32,404 nt of DNA from Bacteroidia bacterium (GTDB lineage: Bacteria > Bacteroidota > Bacteroidia > Bacteroidales > Azobacteroidaceae), in the NCBI GenBank assembly GCA_025996865.1, contig BNTV01000052.1, positions 1 to 32,404 on the forward strand, given 5' to 3'. Shown here piece after piece: positions 25,767 through 32,404 of the stretch. The notes under the pieces were generated by a model. That model saw only the letters and a list, made by a program, of their open reading frames with translations, was not told the DNA's origin and did no database searches. Made by a program: the position numbers and the translations under genes. Within the stretch, counting starts at the first letter, position 1, and each line of letters opens with the position of its first letter.

Positions 25767-28577
25767 TTAAAAAATTAGCCTTACCGGGCCAATCATGCCG
25801 ACGGGCTGCCATTTCTGATGGCGCGTCCAGCGCTGTCCTGTTTCATTATCCGGTGTCGATTTCAGGTAGTTGCCTACGGTGGTGCTTATTTTTACCTGAA
25901 TGATTTTGTCGGTGGTTTTTGCGATATGTTCCGGCAATTGGTAGAGATGTCGGCCATACCATTTGCAGCCCAAGGATTCGCCGTTGACGGTTACTTCGGA
26001 TACGCCATATACCCGTCCCAAATCCAAGTAGTTGCTTGCGGCATTGTCTTCTATCTGTTTCGTATAGAAAAGATGGCCGGCAAAGGACTGCGTCTTTGGG
26101 TCGTCTGCCAAATCGGTGAGGATGTTCATCTCTCCCTCTTCCGACTTGCCGTTGAGATGCTCCATCCGAAGCTTCCATCCGTTTAACTCAACGCCCGAAG
26201 CGTTTTCGGCAGGTACGGCGGCCGATGCTTCCTGTTTCCCGGTTTTCTCGAAAACGATTAGCCGGGAGGTAGCCGGATACAAATCTACATTCAGCGTTTG
26301 TTCTGAGGTAGCCGGACAAGGATATTTTTCGCCCGTTTCCGCATCCCATATCCAAGGTTGCCTGTTGCCTGCCTCAGGGAATTTTACGTTGAGCGTAATC
26401 CGTTCGTTTGTATTGTAATTGACGATAAAGAAGAAATCCTTATCCTTTGTCCGGTAGCGATTCTGACTGACGTAGGGGCTTGGTGCGTCTATTTGCAGGT
26501 AGGGGCGGATATCGCATTGCTGCTGCACTGCCTTAAACCATTCAATCATATCTTTGCCGGGAGCGGCTACCTGATACAAATGCGGGGGATTTGCCTGCTT
26601 CATGGCGTCAATCGTCTGCTTCACCGCTTCATCATGGGCTTTGTGGTCTTTCCATCCGGGGGATTGACAGGGTTCTTTCGCTACAAAAATCAGTTTGCCT
26701 CCGTTTTTGACAAATTCGGATAAGGCTTTAGCTGTATCAGGCAGGATGGATTCTACTTCCAGAAGAATCAAGGTATGATACTTCCGGCTGTTGTAGGTAA
26801 GGAATCCTTTTTCAAACTTGCTTTGCCGGAGGATGTCTTCGCTGATGTAGTCGCAGCTATTCCCGTTTTGATGGATAGCTTCCCATACTTTATACTGATA
26901 TTCGGGATAAAGAAGTCCGGGAAAAGGGTCGCGCTGCGGACCGTATTTAGTCCACATATCTGCCAAAGGATGCATCACGGCTATATCGGCAAAATAATCC
27001 GTTTCCTGGAAAATGGTTGACAACCGGGCTTTATAGGCTGCCCATAGTTTGAAGAACGGCCACCAGGGATTGCGCTCGTTGAAGAACGTGCCGTACCGTA
27101 TCCATCCGGGGAAGGGAACTTCCGCAGGGCTGTAGTTAAACCCGTGGAGGATGGAATGATTAACGCCTGAGAGGTTGCTTTGGTCGCCAAGCACCTTGAT
27201 ACGCTCAAGCGTTGCATTGAAAACGTTATCGGTATTTGTAACTTCTTCGCAACTCACAATTTTCTTTCCGGTGTAATGAGCGGCCGAGGCTACAAACTTA
27301 TTGACATTGGTATAGGTCGGCCTCCGGGAGAAATCGCGTTCTTTCTCGCTATCGCTAGACCATAGCCAGGTTTCACATTCGGGAATATCCACCTGAAGCG
27401 ATGCTTCCAAGGGATGAAACTCCCGTCCATAAGCCTGCATTCTTGATTTGAAATGATGCTGATGGCACCACTCGGTATAGGGTATCAGGAATCGGTCGCG
27501 CATAATATCCATGCAGGTAACAAAGAAGTCGTAACGTACACGGGCTACCGCCTCTTTTGCCTCGCCGGTCAAAACGGTAGCTACCGTCCCTTCTACGGCA
27601 TGACCCATGTGACCCACTTTATACAGGAGAAAGGGCAAAAAAGGTTCAACATCATATCCTCTGCGGCGTTTAAACTCTTCCGGGAAATCGTAGCACCAGT
27701 TAGCGCCTTCCAGTTCCATGCTATCACAGAACATGGCCCGAAAACCTTTCAAATCCTTGATGGCAGGGAAAAGATTGTCCGACATGCGATTCAGGAACTT
27801 TTGCACAGCTTCTCCATTGTAATGGTTAAGCACCGGACCGGCTGCTCCCGGAGCGCCATTGATAACCGATTGAAAACCGGTCACCTTCACCAAAGCATAC
27901 ACTATGTATTCACCTTCAGGAACCTCAACGGTAAACGTTTCACTTCCCTTCTCGTACGGAACAGGTTGAGCCGGGCTAAAGACATTCATTTCCACAGGCG
28001 CCAAGCAGATGGAGTAAATCTCGCTGGAGGCGCCTTGGAACTTAAAGCCTACTTCCGGCGAGGCTTCTTTCAGGAAGTCTTCCACCTTGAGAAGAATCTT
28101 TCCGGGGCCTTTTACTTTCTTCCCTGCCAACGTGAGTAACTGAGTCTGTTCTTCGGGCTGCAGGAACTCGCCTCCGAAAGGCCATCCCGAACCCACTATA
28201 ATATCGCAGATAATACCCCGCTCATCCGCTCCTTTCAGGGCGACTTTCACCATTTCTATCCATTCCGGGCTAAGCCATGTAAGGGAAGAAATACCTAAAT
28301 CGTCGCCTCCGGGAAAGGCTATCGGATTAATTTCCACTCCACCAATACCGGCCTCCTTCATGATGTCTAACTCACGGAGTATTTCCTTTGCCGACAATTT
28401 ATCTCCGTTCCACCACCACCTGACAAAAGGCTTGGAAGTAACGGGAGGATTGCGAAAAAGTTCAAACAACTCATCCCTGACTTCCTTATTATTACTCAAC
28501 ACACATCCCTGCAACAAAGGGACTCCGGCTGTTATCAACAGCCCCGATTTAATGAAAGTACGCCTCGAACACTTCAT
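25767..28577 (-). CDS. GH106-like alpha-L-rhamnosidase, probable Tat-exported lipoprotein
   Basis: I start at ATG 28577; the frame extends to a TTG at 28610 that lies inside the promoter. The N-terminus has a twin-arginine motif S-R-R-T-F-I-K (4-10) and a lipobox ending L-L-Q-G-C, lipidated Cys25. Then come V-R-W-W-W-N-G-D and G-I-G-G-V-E-I-N-P, family hallmarks of GH106 and its relatives, and D-S-M-E-L-E-G-A-N-W with F-K-R-R-R-G-Y-D further on. The C-terminal about 130 residues form a jelly-roll (V-T-V-N-G-E-S-L-G) ending G-P-V-R-L-I-F, as usual in the family. At 936 residues it is of typical length. Predicted activity is release of terminal rhamnose or a similar sugar from complex glycans. 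It precedes the long operon but has its own -7 box, so it may be expressed separately. Confidence 0.8.
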   Translation of the reverse strand: MKCSRRTFIKSGLLITAGVPLLQGCVLSNNKEVRDELFELFRNPPVTSKPFVRWWWNGDKLSAKEILRELDIMKEAGIGGVEINPIAFPGGDDLGISSLTWLSPEWIEMVKVALKGADERGIICDIIVGSGWPFGGEFLQPEEQTQLLTLAGKKVKGPGKILLKVEDFLKEASPEVGFKFQGASSEIYSICLAPVEMNVFSPAQPVPYEKGSETFTVEVPEGEYIVYALVKVTGFQSVINGAPGAAGPVLNHYNGEAVQKFLNRMSDNLFPAIKDLKGFRAMFCDSMELEGANWCYDFPEEFKRRRGYDVEPFLPFLLYKVGHMGHAVEGTVATVLTGEAKEAVARVRYDFFVTCMDIMRDRFLIPYTEWCHQHHFKSRMQAYGREFHPLEASLQVDIPECETWLWSSDSEKERDFSRRPTYTNVNKFVASAAHYTGKKIVSCEEVTNTDNVFNATLERIKVLGDQSNLSGVNHSILHGFNYSPAEVPFPGWIRYGTFFNERNPWWPFFKLWAAYKARLSTIFQETDYFADIAVMHPLADMWTKYGPQRDPFPGLLYPEYQYKVWEAIHQNGNSCDYISEDILRQSKFEKGFLTYNSRKYHTLILLEVESILPDTAKALSEFVKNGGKLIFVAKEPCQSPGWKDHKAHDEAVKQTIDAMKQANPPHLYQVAAPGKDMIEWFKAVQQQCDIRPYLQIDAPSPYVSQNRYRTKDKDFFFIVNYNTNERITLNVKFPEAGNRQPWIWDAETGEKYPCPATSEQTLNVDLYPATSRLIVFEKTGKQEASAAVPAENASGVELNGWKLRMEHLNGKSEEGEMNILTDLADDPKTQSFAGHLFYTKQIEDNAASNYLDLGRVYGVSEVTVNGESLGCKWYGRHLYQLPEHIAKTTDKIIQVKISTTVGNYLKSTPDNETGQRWTRHQKWQPVGMIGPVRLIF

Positions 28578-28607
28578 GATTACTAAACTTGGGTTATTAT
28601 TTAGTTG

Positions 28608-28615
28608 CAAATGTA
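28608..28615 (-). promoter_or_regulatory. -7 box (TACATTTG) for the GH106-like gene
   Basis: Read on the minus strand, TACATTTG fits TAnnTTTG and lies 30 bases before ATG 28577. The only -33-like TTG nearby (28631-28633) is 15 bases upstream, short of the usual spacing. A single strong box, therefore moderate support. Confidence 0.5.
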
Positions 28616-28673
28616 CGAAAAATTTCTGTGCAATCTTCTAAAAAACACAATTTTACCTGCAAGAAAGGAGTAA

Positions 28674-28739
28674 ATGGGTAGCGATATAGAAATGAGCGAA
28701 CTGCTTTTGTTTGCTGTGTTTTACTATTGTTTCAAATAA
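28674..28739 (+). other. Possible 21-residue hydrophobic small ORF
   Basis: An ATG preceded by AAGGAG (28665-28670) opens a 21-codon frame with a hydrophobic stretch L-L-L-F-A-V-F-Y-Y ending in TAA. It lies in the 268-base gap between the GH106 gene and the four-gene cassette and points the opposite way. Shine-Dalgarno sites are weak predictors in Bacteroidota, so this may be chance. The rest of the gap is AT-rich and shows nothing else I can assign. Confidence 0.2.
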
Positions 28740-28878
28740 CTCATGACAAAATTAATACATTATTTGCTATCACGCAAAATTATTCCTAAAATAATCATAT
28801 TTTAAAACACACACAATTTTTAAGTCAATGCCAATATATACTTCGGTTTTGCTATACCACTTATTTCTTAATAATACC

Positions 28879-29523
28879 TCATGAAAAAGACTTCCAAACC
28901 ATTATTATATCTTTCCAATATTGCGAAATAAGCCGTTCGTAAGCATTGACAATGCCCATTTTTACCGAAAGGACAATCACACAAGCATTAAAAAGTAAAA
29001 ACGCTGTAATAAACAGATATGATAACGGTAATCCATACGCCTGAATATCGGGTTGGTATGGGCCGGTTTGTTTGCGGAAACAATGCGCGTGGAAAGCAGC
29101 AGTAAAACCAATCAGAATATCGAATATGTAGAGCGATTGCCACGAGCCGATTATGCGCATTAACAGAAAAAGGTAGGTAAAAATCGGAAAACAATAGGGC
29201 GCAAGCGAAATAAACAATCCGCCAAAACGCCCGCTGTGGCTCATTTCGCCGCTGCCTTCCTGTGCATAAGAATAGTGGATTTTATGCCCAAAGAGCAAAG
29301 CGACAAAAACATGTGTCCATTCGTGCGTTTGTGTTTGCAGCCACTCCTCATTTTTGCGAAATAGCAGGCGCAAAACAAAATACGCTGCAATGCCCACGCC
29401 CAACCATTTGTAGAAAGACAAATGCTTTACAAGCCAAAGAATTGCAAACCAAAGTTGGTGCAGGTTTAGTAGCAGAAATGTAATTAACAACAAAGATATT
29501 AGTATTTTTGAGAGAGTTCTCAT
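28879..29523 (-). CDS. Multi-pass membrane protein with HEWTH motif, M50B-like metallopeptidase candidate
   Basis: The 214 residues hold about five hydrophobic spans (near 5-27, 38-56, 102-124, 130-146, 166-188). H-E-W-T-H at 67-71 fits the HExxH zinc motif. It is followed by G-S-G-E-M-S-H-S-G at 90-98, which resembles the G-S-G-E-T-x-x-S-G stretch of the M50B group, and by Q-P-D-I-Q-A-Y-G at 157-164, whose Asp159 could be the third ligand. I infer an intramembrane or membrane-bound protease of unknown substrate. It is the last gene of the cassette, 4 bases after the lipoprotein gene. An inactive relative remains possible. Confidence 0.6.
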   Translation of the reverse strand: MRTLSKILISLLLITFLLLNLHQLWFAILWLVKHLSFYKWLGVGIAAYFVLRLLFRKNEEWLQTQTHEWTHVFVALLFGHKIHYSYAQEGSGEMSHSGRFGGLFISLAPYCFPIFTYLFLLMRIIGSWQSLYIFDILIGFTAAFHAHCFRKQTGPYQPDIQAYGLPLSYLFITAFLLFNACVIVLSVKMGIVNAYERLISQYWKDIIMVWKSFS

Positions 29524-29527
29524 TTTG

Positions 29528-30325
29528 CTATTTACGCTTTATACTTTTTGTAATTGAATAATGAATAGCGCTATCATAATCTTGATTTTTCATATAAAAA
29601 ATACCTGAAACTTTATTATCATCAACCCAAACAGTGTATTCGCCATAATTTGTTCCATTAATTTCATCATCAAAATGGAGTGAAACACCTTCTTCATTTT
29701 CTTGATATTCTATGAATTTGAAATGCAATATGATTTTATCTCCAAGTTTACCTTTTTTGTCAATATAACGGACATAGGCATCTCCGTTTTTAGTGAAATA
29801 CATTTGGAGAGGCAAGTATCCTTTCTTATCAGCTACTGCTACTGCATACGAGATATTGTCGAAAACTTGATGATAATAATAATTGCGTACCATTTTGTCT
29901 AAATCAGCGTAATCGCCAACACTATATGGTACATTCGTTGTCTTATCTTTGCTTACATAACGCAATTTTACTATTTCATTGTATTTGACACGAATCTGAT
30001 ATACTCCATAATTTTTTTCATCAATTTCATCGTTGAAGAAATAGATAATTGAATTGTCTCCCTCATCGTTTTCTAAGTGCGAATAATGGATGAAAATTTT
30101 GTTACGCCTATCACCATTTCTGCTGATATATTGCACGTATGGTTTTTCTCCTTCCAGAACATCAAATTCTACTTCAAAGGGTAAATACTTGTCTTTCTCC
30201 ACAGGAATAGCAATGGCTGATGTCTGAATTTCTTTGAAAAATCTAGGAATTTGTTTTTCGCCACAAGCCACCATACACAGCGTTAAAACGCTTAAAACTG
30301 ATAATTTAAAAATTTTCTTTGTCAT
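29528..30325 (-). CDS. Lipoprotein of two tandem repeats, unknown function
   Basis: The signal carries a lipobox M-V-A-C-G with Cys21. The mature part is an internal duplication: residues about 42-130 and 160-245 share Y-L-P, then Y-V-x-Y-I, then K-I-x-[IL]-H, D-[DE]-E-I, and N-Y-G-x-Y-x-[IV]-x-V. Each unit is beta-rich with many Asp, Glu, Lys and Tyr. I do not recognise the family. A periplasmic or surface sensor/binding role is possible. Its ATG overlaps the upstream stop (ATGA), so it is translationally coupled to the TPR protein. Confidence 0.75.
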   Translation of the reverse strand: MTKKIFKLSVLSVLTLCMVACGEKQIPRFFKEIQTSAIAIPVEKDKYLPFEVEFDVLEGEKPYVQYISRNGDRRNKIFIHYSHLENDEGDNSIIYFFNDEIDEKNYGVYQIRVKYNEIVKLRYVSKDKTTNVPYSVGDYADLDKMVRNYYYHQVFDNISYAVAVADKKGYLPLQMYFTKNGDAYVRYIDKKGKLGDKIILHFKFIEYQENEEGVSLHFDDEINGTNYGEYTVWVDDNKVSGIFYMKNQDYDSAIHYSITKSIKRK

Positions 30326-30861
30326 AATATGTTATTTTTTCGTTGTAATTTCAAAGCATTAGTTTTAAAACTTTGCCAATTTGAATTTGGATTTAATTTT
30401 ATTGCTTGGTCATAACAAGAAATGGCTTCTGCATATCTTCCAATGGCTTCCAAAGCCATACCCTTATTTCCCCAAAATGTATTTTCGTTAGGATATAGTT
30501 TTATTCCCTGCTCATAATAGATAATGGCTTCTGCATATCTTTTTGAATTGAATAAATCATTGGCTTTGATACACAAATCATAAGGGGTTAAATGCTTTAT
30601 ATCATTTTCTGCTATTTTACAAGAACTTTCTACAATATCACTTTGCCTATTGTTTATCGCAGTTTGTCGTTCTTTGCTTCTAACATTATCTTCTTTTATC
30701 TTATCATTTATTTTCTTTCCAGCCGTCGCTACTGCAACAATACCTCCCCCAATGATACTGCCAATGATTTTACCGGCAATCTTTCCAAACTTGCCACATT
30801 CAGGGCAAGAGTCATTATAATCATAATAAATTTTATGCTCTTCACAATATTTCATTGCCAT
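30322..30861 (-). CDS. Zinc-ribbon, glycine-zipper and TPR protein, unknown function
   Basis: Residues 6-22 give C-x-x-H-x(9)-C-x-x-C, a small zinc ribbon. Residues about 26-46 are a glycine-rich hydrophobic stretch (I-I-G-S-I-I-G-G-G-I) that could be a membrane anchor. The middle is polar and helical. Residues about 90-175 hold two tetratricopeptide repeats (R-Y-A-E-A-I-x-x-Y/C repeated 34 residues apart, with G-M-A-L-E-A-I-G-R-Y). The order suggests a membrane-tethered adaptor. ATG at 30861 or at 30855 both fit. It starts 44 bases after the FtsK-like stop and overlaps the lipoprotein start by four bases. Confidence 0.75.
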   Translation of the reverse strand: MAMKYCEEHKIYYDYNDSCPECGKFGKIAGKIIGSIIGGGIVAVATAGKKINDKIKEDNVRSKERQTAINNRQSDIVESSCKIAENDIKHLTPYDLCIKANDLFNSKRYAEAIIYYEQGIKLYPNENTFWGNKGMALEAIGRYAEAISCYDQAIKLNPNSNWQSFKTNALKLQRKNNIL

Positions 30862-30876
30862 ATTTTTTTTGCTTTA

Positions 30877-30896
30877 CTTCCGCCCTTTTACGGAAG
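30877..30896. repeat. 6 bp inverted repeat between FtsK-like and TPR genes
   Basis: CTTCCG (30877-30882) and CGGAAG (30891-30896) form a perfect stem with an 8-base loop. On the minus strand it is followed by an A run rather than T, so it is a poor terminator for the FtsK-like gene. On the plus strand T-rich sequence follows, but no plus gene ends here. Confidence 0.4.
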
Positions 30897-30905
30897 GTTT
30901 TATCT

Positions 30906-32342
30906 TTATTTTCCAATAAATTCCACTACATTTTTCACTTCATCCGTACTGACAAACGCCCCTTGCAATCGCTCTATTTCCGAATTGAAAGAAAAGAGCA
31001 TATCGCCTTTGCCAATCAGTTTTTCAGCACCACTATTGTCTAAAATAATTTGAGAATCAACTTGTTTGCTTACTTTGAAGGCAATTTGAGCGGTAAAATT
31101 GGAGGTAATTTCGCGGGTAATGGTCTTTGCCGAAGGGCGTTGCGTGGCAATGATAAAATGAATGCCAACAGCCCGCGCTTTCCGAGAAAGTGAAACAAGC
31201 AACTGTTCTATTTCTTTACTCTGTTGAATATCAGGAAATTCATCAATCATTACCACAATGTAGGGCAGTTTTTTACTCGTTTTTGCGTTGTATTCCTTCA
31301 AAGTTTTGCAATAGCCGCTGTCGGCAAGCAATTTGCTGCGACTGCTCATTTCTTCTTTCAGCCAATTCAACGCAGTTGTGATTTCGTCTTTATCGTCAAT
31401 AATTACAGCACTTTGTACATCGGGAATCTTTACTAAAAACTGCTTTTTGAGTGTTTTGTAAATATCCAATTCCTGTCGTTTGGGGTCAAAAAGTATAAAC
31501 TGCAACTCTTTGGGGCGTTTTTTATAAAGCAGCGAGATAATCATTGCGTTTAGTCCAACTGATTTCCCCTTTCCGCTTGCACCCGCTACCAAAATATGCG
31601 GCATTTCGGTTAAATCAATTATTTTTGTTCGTCCGTCAATACTTTTCCCGATTGCCAAAGGAAGCTCACAGGTACAATTTTGAAAATCAGCACCTTCCAA
31701 AAGTGATTTTATGCCGACAATGCTGCGGCTTTCGTTTGGCACTTCGATAGCCACCGTACCCCGATTTTTGAATGGGGCGATAATACGAACTGCCTCAACT
31801 TTCAAAGCAATAGCAATTTCGGTGTCTTTGTTTGTAATTTTGTCAATGGCGACACCGCGAGCGGGAACGAGTTCATAGAGCGTTACCGTTGCGCCAGCTG
31901 TCGCCGTAATATCGGTTACGCTAATACCGAAATCGCCGAGTGTTTGCTTGATAATTTGCTTTTTGCTCTCGATTTCTTCAGTAATATTTTCAGTACTTTC
32001 TTGTGGATAACAGGTAAGCAAATCCAAAGACGGAACTTCGTATTGAGAAGGCTGAGGCGGTATTTCCATTTCTGTTTCTTCTGTAATGTTTTCTATCGGC
32101 GCATCATCAAAAGAAATGTTTTTTACAGTCGGCTTTTCTACCGGTTTTGATTTAAAATATTCATCAATCCAAGCATACAAATCCTGCTTGTTCATATATT
32201 CGGACTGCGGTTTTTGCTTTTCATTTGGCACCAACAAATCTTTCAGTTTTGTCAAACAGAATATAAGCACAGACAATACATAGCAAATAATTTTAGAGAT
32301 AATTTGCCATATAAACTTCAATACAGAAAGAAAATTATTCAC
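30906..32342 (-). CDS. Short FtsK/SpoIIIE-type DNA-translocase ATPase
   Basis: One hydrophobic segment (about 8-30) replaces the several spans of normal FtsK. A linker rich in Glu and Pro leads to the Y-E-V-P-S-L-D-L-L start of the alpha region (101-109). The RecA-like motor follows, with Walker A G-A-S-G-K-G-K-S-V at 254-262, Walker B V-V-M-I-D-E-F at 363-369 and A-T-Q-R-P-S at 399-404. The protein ends at V-V-E-F-I-G-K right after the motor, so the gamma winged-helix that reads DNA polarity is absent. At 478 residues it is much shorter than housekeeping Bacteroidota FtsK (about 800). I infer an accessory DNA pump, perhaps for an element or defence-like cassette. It opens the four-gene unit; the 62 AT-rich bases upstream have no clear promoter. 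Confidence 0.85.
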   Translation of the reverse strand: MNNFLSVLKFIWQIISKIICYVLSVLIFCLTKLKDLLVPNEKQKPQSEYMNKQDLYAWIDEYFKSKPVEKPTVKNISFDDAPIENITEETEMEIPPQPSQYEVPSLDLLTCYPQESTENITEEIESKKQIIKQTLGDFGISVTDITATAGATVTLYELVPARGVAIDKITNKDTEIAIALKVEAVRIIAPFKNRGTVAIEVPNESRSIVGIKSLLEGADFQNCTCELPLAIGKSIDGRTKIIDLTEMPHILVAGASGKGKSVGLNAMIISLLYKKRPKELQFILFDPKRQELDIYKTLKKQFLVKIPDVQSAVIIDDKDEITTALNWLKEEMSSRSKLLADSGYCKTLKEYNAKTSKKLPYIVVMIDEFPDIQQSKEIEQLLVSLSRKARAVGIHFIIATQRPSAKTITREITSNFTAQIAFKVSKQVDSQIILDNSGAEKLIGKGDMLFSFNSEIERLQGAFVSTDEVKNVVEFIGK

Positions 32343-32404
32343 AATTATTTAATTTACAAATTATTAAAATTATCATTATTAATAATCTCAAACTTTAAAC
32401 AAAC

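Noticed and set aside
27453..28139. Plus-strand frame of about 228 codons opposite the GH106-like gene
   Set aside because: Antisense to a strongly conserved enzyme, no start context and no domain.
30877..30896. Intrinsic terminator after the FtsK-like gene
   Set aside because: The stem is only 6 bp and is followed on the minus strand by A residues, not T; the next gene starts 16 bases later.
2368..32342. UGA reassigned to an amino acid throughout the genome
   Set aside because: Intact genes end at natural C-termini in TGA, for example at 2368, 4419, 14483, 23108, 28879 and 30322, so UGA acts as stop.
1..32404. CRISPR array, insertion sequence or integrase
   Set aside because: No regularly spaced direct repeats, no transposase or integrase motifs and no flanking terminal repeats were seen.

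Overview
The window looks like a chromosomal segment of a Bacteroidota bacterium, most likely Bacteroidales. The evidence is two SusC/SusD outer-membrane uptake pairs, many lipoproteins with Bacteroidota-type signals, C-terminal type IX secretion (T9SS) sorting domains, and promoter boxes of the TAnnTTTG type. TGA is the stop codon of at least seven intact genes here (M60 peptidase, both genes around it, the large FAS1 lipoprotein and others), so the standard code applies. I cannot name the species from sequence alone.

Region 1 (1-808) is the 3' end of a plus-strand T9SS-secreted protein built of DUF5011 Ig-like repeats. Region 2 (808-2367) holds a minus-strand gene for a degenerate RNase III-fold protein with a dsRBD-like segment and a lysine-rich tail. 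Divergent from it are two tandem, closely related tRNA genes with long variable arms and odd anticodons (UCA and UCG). An unassigned spacer with a clear hairpin follows. The tRNA pair is the most unusual feature of the window.

Region 3 (2368-25748, all minus strand) appears to be one long operon read from a good sigma-ABfr-type promoter at 25718-25748. The order is FAS1 lipoprotein, SusC, SusD, FAS1 lipoprotein, FAS1 lipoprotein, SusC, SusD, a 1270-residue five-repeat lectin-like T9SS protein, a smaller T9SS lectin-like protein, and an M60 (enhancin-like) metallopeptidase with a discoidin/CBM32-like N-terminus. Gaps are 13-115 bases and the last two genes overlap by ATGA. My reading is a nutrient-acquisition locus aimed at glycosylated protein, perhaps mucin: the peptidase cleaves glycoprotein, T9SS lectin-like proteins bind it, and two SusCD pairs with FAS1 lipoproteins import the products. 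No regulator and no second glycoside hydrolase lie inside the operon. Upstream, with its own -7 box, is a GH106-like alpha-L-rhamnosidase that is probably a Tat-exported lipoprotein (25767-28577).

Region 4 (28879-32342, minus strand) is a compact four-gene cassette unlike the rest: a short FtsK/SpoIIIE-type ATPase without the usual multi-span N-terminus or gamma domain, a zinc-ribbon/glycine-zipper/TPR protein, a lipoprotein made of two tandem repeats, and a membrane protein with a HEWTH metalloprotease motif. Gene contacts are 44 bases, a 4-base overlap and 4 bases, so it is very likely one transcription unit. Its function is unknown.
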